A DNA stretch of 64,000 nucleotides from Penium margaritaceum. Lineage: Eukaryota; Streptophyta; Zygnematophyceae; Desmidiales; Peniaceae. Both the position numbers and the translations under genes were made by a program. Below, piece by piece: positions 30,901 through 41,422 of this stretch (positions are counted from its first letter, which is position 1; each line of letters begins with the position of its first letter). The notes below the pieces were generated by a model, which was not told the origin of the DNA, ran no database searches, and saw nothing but the letters and a program-made list of their open reading frames with translations. The stretch is from NCBI GenBank assembly GCA_023375785.1, contig SZWC01000531.1, forward strand, positions 293,394-357,393, in the 5' to 3' direction.

Positions 30901-32760
30901 CAGATCCTGTATAGTCAAACTACTTCTCTTTGCCTCCATCCTACTTCTTGGCCTCTTTGTTCTTGCCTCTCTTAGGCTTCTTCTCCTTACTGCCAGCTGC
31001 ATTGTTCTGCCCCTTTACTCCTGAGTTGTTTGCTCTGTAACGTTGATGTCGCCTTGTTTGTTCCTTATCCCACATCCTTTTCCTGCACTCTCGCTTCATG
31101 TGCCCAATCTTCTTACAATAATGGTACTCAACTACAAGTCGTGACCCTATATTCTGGCCACGCGCACTACGGATGCTGACATTTGGTCCAGAATGGACGG
31201 ACGACTGGGTGGACGCGGAGTTCTTGGTGGACTGGCTGTTCCGCGAGGGCTGAGGAGAGGACACGGCAACACTCACTTTCTGGTATGTTGCATTGGCCAG
31301 AATTCTTTCCTTATCTCTTGTCAGCTGCCGGTCACGCTGCTCAGTCAAGAAATTTGTAAACGTATGATTCTGTGAGCTTTTCTTCATGCTTGAACTTGAG
31401 TACCTTCCAGGCGTCGCCCCAGTACCCAGTCAGTCCGTTGAGGAGAAAGGTCACGAATACAGGCTCTGAGATTGGAGCGTCTGTCACTACGAGTTGATCG
31501 CGAAGTGACTTGGCCTTGTTGATGTAAGACTCGATGCTGTTGAAGCTGTTGAGGTTGATGTGCGACAGTTCCGTCAGGAGTTGAGATTTGAAGGTTGAGT
31601 CACCAGACATGTAGGTCCTTAGTAGGTAGGACCAAGCTTGGCGAGCTGGCTCAACAGTCTCCTCGTACATCCGTATGGCTTGCAGGATGTGATGAGTCAG
31701 ATGGTCTTCCAGCACCATGAAAGCCAGCTAAGGTGAAGTTCTACAACGGCTACTACACACCTCCACCCCCAAGGTCACTGTCTAGCGTGGTGGCTGAGTA
31801 CAAATGTACTCAGCCACCACGCTAGACAGTGACCTTGGGGGTGGAGGTGTGTAGTAGCCGTTGTAGAACTTCCAGATGTCGTGTATCGAGGCCACTTGTT
31901 TGAACTTGTGTGCCCAGTGTGGAAAGTAGTCGCCGTCGAATTTATTAACCTTGATCTTGTGCAGATGTAATGAAGTTGCTGCTTGGGGCACACCGTCCTC
32001 TAGGCCTAGATACGCCTTGCCCTGTGCAGTCACTTGTGAGTCTGGCACAAAGCCTTGTGCCGCAGGTTGCGGCACATGTGGTGGTAATGCTGGTCCTACT
32101 TGGACTGGTGTTGATTGTGCCGCAAAGGGGTGCCTCACTTGTGCTTGTTGCATCTGAGGGTAGTGTGCCATGGGTGGCACCGTCGGAGCAGGTTGTGGCT
32201 GTTGAGCCAAAAACGGCTGTGGCATGCCTCCTTGTGGTGCTGCTACCAGCTACACTTGTGGAGACATGGCTGGTTGTACGACTGGGGGAGGGCTTGCTTG
32301 GGGCATATGTGCAGATGATTCTTATGAGCCCTATTGCCACTAAATCTGCTACTACTGTTGCTGCTGTTACTAAAGCTGCTGTTGTTGAAGCTGTTGTTGT
32401 TGAGCCCATGCCATCTACTGCTGAAGTTGTGCAATTTGGACTGCTTGAGCCGCATATGACTGTAGTAGCTGTTGTGTCTGCGATGCTTGAGCTGCATGGG
32501 TAAGCTCCTCCTGTTGTAAGAGCTCTTGAGCGACTATCTACTGCCTCAGCGCCTCCCTCTCTTGCTCTACAAATTGACGTGCTGCGGCTTCTTGTTGTGC
32601 CATACATTGCGCCTCCTCAGTCAAGCGTTGTGCCTCTACAGCTTGGCGTTGTGCGTGGTCTGCGACATGGCGTCCCTGCTCTTGGCACATACGCATGCCA
32701 TGAAAAACTGATTGATCATCAAGTGCAGGAGAAGCTGATTGAGCATTCTACTCTTCCATG
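30900..32760 (-). pseudogene. gag: D gag (fossil)
   Basis: The UBN2-type core (LLRTYMSGDSTFKSQLL) is at about 31640-31340 and is nearly the same as in Copia-1. A zinc-knuckle-like block (YCKKIGHMKREC) is at about 31130-31085, followed by a lysine-rich tail. The N-terminal part (32700-31880) is glutamine-rich. A perfect 67-bp inverted repeat lies within it at 31735-31872. Several interruptions. Confidence 0.82.
31735..31872. repeat. Perfect 67-bp inverted repeat with 4-bp spacer
   Basis: The arms are 31735-31801 and 31806-31872, separated by AAAT. The sequence comes from the gag of D, so one arm is an inverted copy of the other. This is a foldback structure, either a snap-back copying event or an assembly or cloning artefact. 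Confidence 0.93.
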
Positions 32761-32923
32761 TTGCTTGTGCTTCTGTGTAGGTGGAATGCCACTCATGTGC
32801 GTGTAGTGGCGTCACGTCCGCCTCTAGCTGATTACTTGTATAGGGCTGGTGGAGAACGTCTCCACCACCACCAACATAGCCTGCTTCTACTGCAATCACA
32901 CTCTATTGAGAGCACCACCTAGA

Positions 32924-32935
32924 GCTCTGATGCCA
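32924..32935 (-). promoter_or_regulatory. Primer-binding site of D
   Basis: The - strand TGGCATCAGAGC differs at one base from the initiator tRNA-Met 3'-end complement and abuts the LTR at 32936. Confidence 0.88.
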
Positions 32936-34070
32936 TGTTGATTTTCTGAGACAGGTAGCAAGGGCTAGGACCCTTGCTGTTAGGATGTTTGGGTGATCAG
33001 CAGTGTAGCTTGTACAATAGCAGGGTAAGGGTTGGAAACTTTGGACTGAAATCTTCATTGATACAAAGTACAAGTATGGTACATAAAAGCTAAAAACACT
33101 AGGCTAGCACAGATCCTGGCCCACAGAGGGGCAATGCCTTGCTAGGCCTTGTAGGTCATCGTGGCAAGGGTCTTGGCGCAGTCTCCAGGTTGTCTAGCCT
33201 CAAGGGTAGCCTCCACCCAGGCTGGCAGGCCTTGCTAGGCTTACAGGGGCCTTGGAGGGATCTCCAGCAGAGTTTTGGTCTTGGGCTCCAGAGTCAAAGG
33301 TTTGAGCAGAGCTGAGTGCTTGCAGAATGCTGAGATAGATGTGAAATGAGAGAAGCTTCTCCTTTTATACCTGTGGACCTGGCAAGTTGACCAACTGAAG
33401 GAGAAGCTTCCTTCAGGTGGTTCAGGTCTGCTGCCTCTTGGGGAAGCGTCCTTCCAGGCAAAGCTTCCTGTAGGTCAGAGTTGTTACTGACATCCCTGTA
33501 GGTTCAAGGAGAACCTTCCTCATTGAGGAAGCTTCATCAGGTGTTCAGGTGTAGCCTCCCCAGGAGGTTGCTTGCTCAACAGGCTTTTCTCTGACGATCG
33601 TTGATCGTGCCATGCTGCTGCATCAGATCCGTTGATCAGGAGCCTCTTGAAGCTTGTACCAGATTTGCCCATGCAGGTAGACTGACTCAGGCTCCTAGCA
33701 TGAGGATGTTGATGCAGCGCAGGCCTCATGTTGAGGGTGCATGCCGCCTGCCCAGTCAGCTACAATGTTCCCTGATCAGGATAGCTGCGCAATAGTGTGC
33801 AGCGAGTAGCTCCCCTCTCTGCTACAGCTAACTAGAGGCATGTGCAACCCTCTTGTGCATGCCAGCACACTATATTACACACCAGGCCCTTTAGGCTGCT
33901 TGAGGGATGGTCGCCAAAATTTATCTAGCCTGTATAGGAGAGAATTCCCAATAGACGTGGACCCGGAAATTCATCGTAAAATCCGTAACTTTCTGTACAG
34001 TGCTCCGAATGCAGTGTCATCTTCGCCATATCGGAGCTTGATACCGGCGCAGTAATCATACCTCTCAACA
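32936..34070 (-). repeat. D 5' LTR, 1135 bp
   Basis: This matches 24531-25677. TATA box at 33362-33369. GAAnnTTC modules lie at 33352-33359 (just downstream of TATA), 33403-33410, 33511-33518 and 33528-33535. It ends CTCTCAACA before TCCAC. Confidence 0.93.
33352..33535 (-). promoter_or_regulatory. Heat-shock-element-like cluster in D right LTR
   Basis: Four perfect GAAnnTTC modules are present. Some of the sites differ from those in the left LTR in the two middle bases or in position, yet the number is the same. Confidence 0.55.
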
Positions 34071-34440
34071 TCCACTACCCTGTTCTCCTACTCCACCCTC
34101 TCCAACACTCTGTTCTCATGCCCCTCCTTCCATTGGTGGCCGGCCGGTCACTTGGCTGGCCGCCGGCCGTCTAGTCGGTCGGCAGCCAGTTGGCCGGCGG
34201 CCAGCGAAGTGCTGGCCGACGGCCAGTCCTCGTTAACGTGAGGGATGGTCTGCAACCACCCCTTGCTTCAGTGAGGAGGGAGGGCCGAACCGGCGTTCGC
34301 GCTACATTCCTTCGCACTTGTTATGAACCGTCTCGGTTCATGAACAACAAGGAGGATTGTCAGATAGTGAGTCATCAACATTGTGAAAGAAAAATAATAA
34401 TTCAATCACAAGATAAACATAAAAACATGCATGGAACTTG
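34071..34440. other. Flank of D: tandem repeat remainder and GC-rich hairpins
   Basis: 34076-34135 continues the 30-bp CTCC-rich repeat seen at 24470-24530. 34130-34230 is rich in GGCCGG with nested perfect inverted repeats. A further hairpin (ATGAACCG/CGGTTCAT, 3-base loop) lies near 34325-34345. No coding sequence recognised. Confidence 0.65.
34156..34204. repeat. Perfect 13-bp inverted repeat in GGCCGG-rich DNA
   Basis: CTGGCCGCCGGCC at 34156-34168 is the exact reverse complement of GGCCGGCGGCCAG at 34192-34204. The second arm overlaps a further 8-bp inverted repeat (CGGCCAGC, spacer GAAGT, GCTGGCCG). The two hairpins are mutually exclusive. Confidence 0.85.
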
Positions 34441-36860
34441 GACCTAAGTTGCATCTTGTCCGTCAGCACGGCTAGCAACCTCCCCTTTTTAGGCTGGAGC
34501 ATCCACGCGACAACCATGTTGGAAGTCCCCAACTTCCTATGGTCACAGTCCATGAATGCCGCCGTGCGGGAATGTTGTTCACTTTTTCCGCGTTTAGGTG
34601 GTGCTCCCTGACACGCGTCGATTTGTGCGAGCTGCCAGCTCACTCCAATACTCGTTTACCACCCTTGTGGGCAGCCGAAATTTGGGCTCCCATGAATTAT
34701 GTTCAGGTCTACACACGTACCAATGAACGAGGTATTCCGTAACAACCCTTGACCGGAGTGTACGCCTTCGGTAGTGGAGTAGACGAAGAACCTTGTATAA
34801 GCTATCAAAAGCAATGACTTCCGATATTGGCTGAATGGTTCCCTCTGCCATGTATGGAGCTAGTAGGCTCACATAAAACACGTTATGTATCTTCATACTC
34901 GGCGGAAGCAGCAATCGGTATGCCACTGGTCCAATGTGTACAACGATGGGAAACGGTCCAATCCACTTCGGTAGAAGGTTTTGCGCCCCTGGCGACTTGA
35001 GCTGAAATTCTTAGTACTAAGAAACACTTTGTCAGTGATGTCAAACGAGACCTCATGGCAAATTTTGTTGGCTTATGCCTTTTTTCATTGTCGAGCAGCT
35101 TAAAGATGACCCTTCGCCTCCTGTGACAAGGAGTCTATGCGCTCTGCAAAGGCTTGAGCAGAAGGAACCTGTCTTCCTATACTCCCACTCTTCACCAATG
35201 AAGAGGATACCATTGGATACCGACTACTGTTCAACACAATTGGTTTTAATTGTGTAGACTCGTTCACTGAGTTATTCACCGCAAACTCTGTTGGTGTTAG
35301 GAATTTGTCCCAGTCACTCATGGAAGGATCCACGTACAAATGAAGTATTTGTATCAGAGTGTGGTTCATGCACTCTGTTTACTTGTCAGTTTGAGGGTGA
35401 AACGCTATCGCTGCCAAAGTAATCGTGTATCTTTTGCCAGAACTTACTAACAAATTTTCTATCTCGATCGGAGATAATACGTAATGGCAAGCCGAGGTAA
35501 TTTATGACACCCTAAAAGAAGAGACAAGTGGTCTCCTGTGCGTTCACATTAGTGTTTGTAGGAATGAAGTGCGTCATCTTCGTTAGAAGCTCCACAACAA
35601 CTAGTATTACATCGTGGCCACGGGCCGTGTCCGGAAGTCCAGTAATTAAGTCCATGTGGACGCACTCCCATGGATTCCCAGGGATGGGAAGCTGTTGGAG
35701 GAGTCCAGTAGGCCTTTTGTACTAACATTATTTTGAAGGTATGGGTTGCATGCCATGCAATACATTGACACTCCATCCTGGTCACCAAAAGTGGTCCGAG
35801 AGTGCCCGTTTGGTCTTTCGAGATCCCACATGACCTGCGAACAGTGGGTCGTAGAACTGGGAGATAATCGTCGCTCGAAGGTCTCTCAAGTCTGGCACAC
35901 CAACTTGTTTTCCGTGCCAAAAGATTCATGTGGCCTCCACCCATCCGTACTTCTCTAGATTTTGGGAGTCTTGAAACCAAGAATCCATACAGTATCTCAT
36001 TCGAATTCAGTTGAAGAAACCATTGTAGTGGATAATCCCTCGAGGTAGTTGCCGCAGAGGTGCAGGGGGCTCTGGTGTTTGCATTGTTTGTGTCGTAATG
36101 GCCATAAAACACCCACCGGCCTCAATGGTTGCTTTAATTTCCACAGGTTGTTAGCTCAGTGGATCAACCACGTTGATGCGTCCTAGCCGATATTCTCAAA
36201 TGAACAAGAATCGGCTCAAGTATTTGCGCCAACGCGCCTGCCGTCTTAACATGTTCAGTTGTGTTTGGAAAAACACCAATGGATTGTGGTCGGTCACGAC
36301 TATCACACCCCCTTCAGCGTCCTTGAGGTAGCAACGCCACATCTTGAAAGGGTGTACCACTACAAGAAGCTCTTAATTCCCACTTGTATACCGCGTCTTG
36401 GCAGGGATGAGCTTCGGGCTCTCATAATCACCTAGGTGACCATTGTGCATGAGGACTGCTCCAGCTCCTACTACTGACACATCACATCACACCTCCCACT
36501 CTTGCCATGGATCGGGAAGAGCTAAGATGGGTGTTGTGGATAGAAGCTCTTTGACTTTGAGAAAGGCAATCTTGTAGTCAGAAGTCCAATCCCAATGTAC
36601 GTCTTTTCGTGTGAGCCTGGTTGGCGCTACTACCAGGGTCGAATACCCTTGCATAAACCGTCGGAAATAGTTTGCAAGACCGAGAAAAGACTCAATCTTC
36701 CCAAAATTCTCTGGGCGTGGCCAGTCCACGACGGCTTCAACCTTTTGTGGTTCGACTCGGTTACCGCCCTTGCCGACTATGTGTCCAAGTTATTCGAGCT
36801 CGTCTTGTGCAAACTTGTATTTGCACAAATTTTGCAAGAGGAGGTGACTGCAGAGGCAAG
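34440..36860 (-). mobile_element. Ty3/Gypsy chromovirus fragment (RT end to chromodomain)
   Basis: Read on the - strand, the RT thumb (KFAQDELE, LGHIVGKG) is near 36800. The connection and RNase H start (SFLGLANYFRRF) is near 36680, and the RNase H region runs to about 36200. Integrase runs from about 36100 to 35090. The C-terminal tail (YRLLLPPSMKIHNVFYVSLL) is near 34900, followed by a chromodomain-like block (YLVHWYVCRPEHNSWEP) near 34730. The order RT, RNase H, integrase, chromodomain identifies a Gypsy chromovirus. A purine tract (AAAAAGGGGAGG on the - strand) lies near 34485. I find no LTRs. Heavily decayed, with many interruptions. Confidence 0.85.
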
Positions 36861-39700
36861 GATAGTGGTGGCGGTGACGGCTGTACGGTCCGCACTTGAT
36901 AGCTTATGAAAGTTATGTGGCCACTTTATTATGAGATGTAGAATAGGCCTTAGAGATACACATGCAGAGTTGTGAGATCCAACGACATGTCCTCCCACTA
37001 CATTAACCGATGCGTGCATAGCACATGATGTCGGTACACAGGTGGATGCAATGTCTGGACTAGAATCAAAAGTAACATCAAGCAAAGAGGCTTTATTTAC
37101 AAATGGTGCTGGTGTATTAGTTGTTGTATGAGAAGCGGCAAGATCAGCAGGATGAGGGTAGAGTCACATCATGGGATTGAGGAGGGTGGATCAACGGTTG
37201 CACCGGTGTCATCCGCACATGTGTGTTATCGTTGCTTATGATCCCTCAGGAAAACAAGGGGCCAATGGCTGTTTTCCGAGTCACAATTCATTGGGCTTTC
37301 GTATAAGAGGTAGCTCGCCTTGAATAGTTGGAGAATATTTTGATGTTATTTGAAAAGCACACTCAGCCTTGGCTTCCTCCCACACATATGCCTCTGCAAG
37401 GTCATATTCTTTACAAGGAAAGTAGGCCAGACCACTACGACGGCCTTTGAGCCACCACTCATGCTCTTGGAGCTCGTATGCAAGCTCATCTTCAAGGTGG
37501 TCACATTCTGTAGCTCTAGATAGTGATGTAGGTATAAGATCGATTAAGGGTGTATAAGCCGGTGTGTCAAGAACGTAGTAGCCAAGGTTGCTCAACATAT
37601 CAAAATTTCTTCTATTGGGAATATTGTTACTATGGGTACGGTTGTGCCACAGTTGCTACTACCTTTGCAGCTATGACTCTTCGCAGTGTTGTTCATTTAA
37701 TTACCAGTGTTGTTGTTGTTTCTTCCATTGAAATTGTGACTATGAGTGATTTTGATTATGTTGGTACTCTTACTATTCCCGTTACTACCGCTAATACCAC
37801 AGGAACTGCTATGACTATGCCTGCTATTGTTGCTTGAGTTGTAGACTCTATTGCACTGCTGCAACTCTTGATACAACCACCAAACCAGCTGCTGATGTTA
37901 TGAAAACAAAAAGTAAAAAGAGAAACTGCAATATTGTCACTATTAATGTCTATGCTAAGCTACGAAGCGGTGGCAATAACCTTGTGGCAAAACATTTGCC
38001 TTCGATCCAGATCAGAACTGGAAGTTTTTACTTTCACAAGTGTGGTAGCAAGGAGGGTGCTCTAATTGTTGTGCCTATGCTTGGCTCCTGCAGGTTGACT
38101 ACTTCATAGAAAATCAACAGTGTTTTTCATACCATTTTTCAGTGTTATAAGAACTCAGTAGTGCCAGCCTTAGACAAGGAACGGCACAACTCATGAAGTG
38201 ATTGTGGGGTTGGCAACAAGACAATGGGCACATGCCATCACAAGAGGCACAAACACAAGGTGGCAAGGAACCACAGTGAAAAAAACAGTACACATAGTGA
38301 CACTACAAGAGATAGAGTGGATAGGAAAAAAACACACATCAGCCATTATCAGCACGGAGAAAATGAAGATCAACGCCATGTACAGCCACCTTGAATTTCT
38401 CAGGGTGTCTTGTGAGAATTCAACACGCTGCTACTCCATGTCAATCTCAATCAGGTGAATGTCACCTGACACAATGTGTAAACCGGGCGCGATGTGCTAG
38501 CCTCAACCAGAGTGTGCATGCACCAACTGGTTACAACGGCGACCAAGGGGAGGCCGGTGTACACCCTTCAGTGTATGCCAAAGGATATAGGATCCTTTTA
38601 GGAGAGCACGGGAACACGTGTGGCAAAGTGGGAGTAAACTGTACTTGTCATTCAAGTGTCAACGTACAAGACTATTAGTACATAATGACACATCCTAGGC
38701 AATCCGAGGTCGCCGAGCCATGAACAGTCCTGTATGGGATAGGGATGTACTTAGTACATCTTTCCAGCTTTCCAACGTACCAAGAATGGTATCATTCCAA
38801 GGATGAATAGCCAAGATATGGCCGTTCTCGTGAACCACGACAATCTGCCGCTGGCAGCACCACTAGCGGCGGTGACGACCATCCAAAGCGCCCTTTCTGG
38901 TAATTACACCTCGGGTGCCATTCCGATTCACCCTTGGTCCTCAATGATCCTCGATGCATTGACAAATTGTGACCCAAGGCATGCTTCGGCCTCATTGGGC
39001 CTCCCGACGGTCGAGCCGTGGTCCTTGAAGATGAATTCCCATCACCTGTTTTCTCCTTGACCTGTCTTACCTGTGGCAGGGTGGAACTTCCTCATTTCTT
39101 AATGGTTCAACCCTGTTCTTGAACCGATCTCCCATGGGTTATCCTACAGATTTCAAATCAACAGTCAGGTTACACATTCAGGGAAGCCTCAAGTCATAAT
39201 TAGTGTCGTTGGCACTGTCCGACTTACACAAGGAATTAGTGTAAAAAATGATGATCAAAATTGATGGACTTTGTTTAGTTGCAATGCATGAAATTGTGCC
39301 CAATGATGTGGTGCATGCTCTCATTGTTCTAGCAAAGTGGGATGTAATGGATGGGGTGGCGCAACTACTTCTTGAGGCAACACAACCAGATGATTGTACA
39401 GACACTAGTAGCCAAGGCAACATAATCAACATTAGTCAAGTAGTGTGCGGCACAACGTTGCTTTCCACTCTTCCATAAAACCGTGTTTCCATTGATGAGG
39501 AAGATAAACACATTGTGATCCTGGACCCTATCGCTGTTTGTTTACCCGTAAACCAAAATAGAGGGATGTGCAAAAACATAGAAGTCCAAGCGGAGAGTGA
39601 ACACCACATTGTGGATGACACACTATACTACCGTAAGATGGATGTGACTTTGGAGCTAGGAGAGCAAGGACATTGATTAGAACACAAATACAATCTAAGC
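36861..39700. other. Unclassified sequence, possible Gypsy gag remnant
   Basis: No host gene or recognised element. A 105-codon frame on the - strand (37598-37281) is rich in acidic and aromatic residues and has a natural-looking composition but no match I recognise. 37840-37630 on the - strand reads as Asn/Ser-rich low complexity, as often seen in gag tails. Because they lie upstream of the Gypsy fragment on the same strand, these could be its gag; this is weak inference. 38100-39700 holds no long frame and nothing I can name. Confidence 0.35.
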
Positions 39701-40687
39701 ATGCTTAGTATTGTCCAGGAAAATCAGAGATCCAATGGCCCAGAGGTATGTTGTGACATTAACTTGTTCCCTACGCGCACATAGGTAGCATTCTTGACAA
39801 ACCTTGGTAAAAAATGCATCATAGATGTGGAGGCATGGGGAACGGTAGCAAGACAATCGGCGAACCAATCTTCAAGGGCACAAAAGTTCTCTTCCTGGTA
39901 CACGATGAGCACTCATCACTGACTCTCATGCTCAATCTCCATGCCCAGGACGACACGGGCTGGATCAATAATCTTCATTCTTTACACAGAGTAGATGAGT
40001 GTCTTTAAAGCTTGGACACCCTGAAGATCCCTAGAGGTGATCAAGAAATCATCTACGTAGACCAAGTTGGCGACAAAGGGTATCAAACAGTCACTCACAA
40101 AGAGAGCAGGTTCGACCGGAGTCCGACGACATTCACCTTGCTCAAGGGTGGCAGAGAGATCAAGGTTCCAATAAGAAAAATCTTGCTTTTGGTCATGAAA
40201 TGCCTTACAGAGGTGTAGGACCCATTCTTTGCCATCATCAAAGCTAGACAGTATGAACAAGTAGACATTTTCATTGTGTTGTGCATGAATTGCTTACGTC
40301 TATGTGACATAGCACCCGATTGTGCTGAGCCACTTGCATTAGGAGCACATTCGCAATGGTGCAATTCCCCACTTGGGTAAAAATAGAATCCTGTTTCATA
40401 CGAGGCACTTGGAAAAATCTCTTCCCCATGAGAAGAGTCTTGTTGCAGTCAACAGAGCCGTCTTACTACCGCATCCGCCGGTACACCCAACTGGTGGCAA
40501 TGGCTTTACGCCCAGGTCTGTGATGGCATCAAGCTCCTCACTCATGGCATGTTCCGAAAGAGTTGTATGAAACATGGAGCGAGCATTGCATGATTGTGTC
40601 ATGGTCAGGTAAAAGAAATACAGTGCCATGAGTAGTTGTGGCAACAAAGGTGTTATGCACATAAAAAATGGACTCTTTTGTGGCAAT
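39700..40687 (-). mobile_element. E: Ty1/Copia RT fragment
   Basis: On the - strand a Copia pre-RT block (DAITDLGVKPLPPVGC) is near 40530, catalytic YVDD (NLVYVDDFLIT) near 40055, and a VVLGMEIEHE block near 39930. No LTRs seen. The fragment ends at the LTR of C, which probably inserted into it; the matching right part could not be recognised. Decayed, with several interruptions. Confidence 0.75.
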
Positions 40688-41422
40688 TGTTGGACCTTCT
40701 GGGTGCAGATGCACCGTGAAGGATGCCTAGCTATTTCTAATGTACACTACCAATGTTTGGAGAAGCCAATGGGCACCTCTGGTGAGGAGTGAAGAGCACA
40801 AGGATCAAAGACTAGGAGTGTGGAGAAACACGCCGCATTCAGGAGAACTGAATTGCAATACGTCGTTTCACTTAGCAGAGTAGGCTTACATATGATCCTT
40901 ATGGCATTTCATACAAGATTTCCAGTGCATCCAGGAGCACCCAATTTGGAGTAGAAGAGCCCCTGCTCCGGCCGTTGAAGTAGCTTTTGGTGAAGCCGCC
41001 CATCATGCATTGCACGCTAGGCCATAGAAGGTGCTGTGATGATGACCTATAGAAGCACCCTTCTCTGGCTCGAAATTCAAGGAGGAGTTCATCCTTCTTG
41101 CCTCAGCAAGGAGGTCTCCCTGCTTACCTCTTTTGTAACCCTTGTGTATTTGGAGCCTGTTGGAGTTGAACTCAGATCACCAATGGTGGAGTATCCTGTT
41201 ACCCATGACGGATACAAGATTCTACCTATCAACAATCCAAAATTTGGGCTAGGCTAATGTTCTGGATACTCATTCAAATTGAGCAATTCAAAGCTCATTC
41301 TTGCATGGAAAATTCCAAGAAATCCAAAACTAGAATCAGATTAGGTGTCCAAGCACTCCCTACTGGTCAATCCAAGGAATGTGGTCAGCGGCACTCATGG
41401 AAAGGAGCACACAATTTCAACA
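40688..41422 (-). repeat. C 3' LTR, 735 bp
   Basis: It shares the blocks CACTACCAATGTTTGGAG, AGCACAAGGATC and the end GCACACAAT-TCAACA with 45650-46319. A polypurine tract (AAGGGGGATAT on the - strand) abuts it. Confidence 0.85.

Larger units (their letters stand above)
24531..34070 (-). mobile_element. D: Ty1/Copia element related to Copia-1
   Basis: This is a full-length - strand element with LTRs at 24531-25677 and 32936-34070. It is flanked by TCCAG on the left and TCCAC on the right, a probable 5-bp target duplication with one change. LTR divergence by eye near the ends is about 9 %, so it is older than B1 and B2. Gag, pol and the extra 3' region match Copia-1 in order and in many peptide blocks. 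Gag-pol has roughly ten interruptions. Confidence 0.93.
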
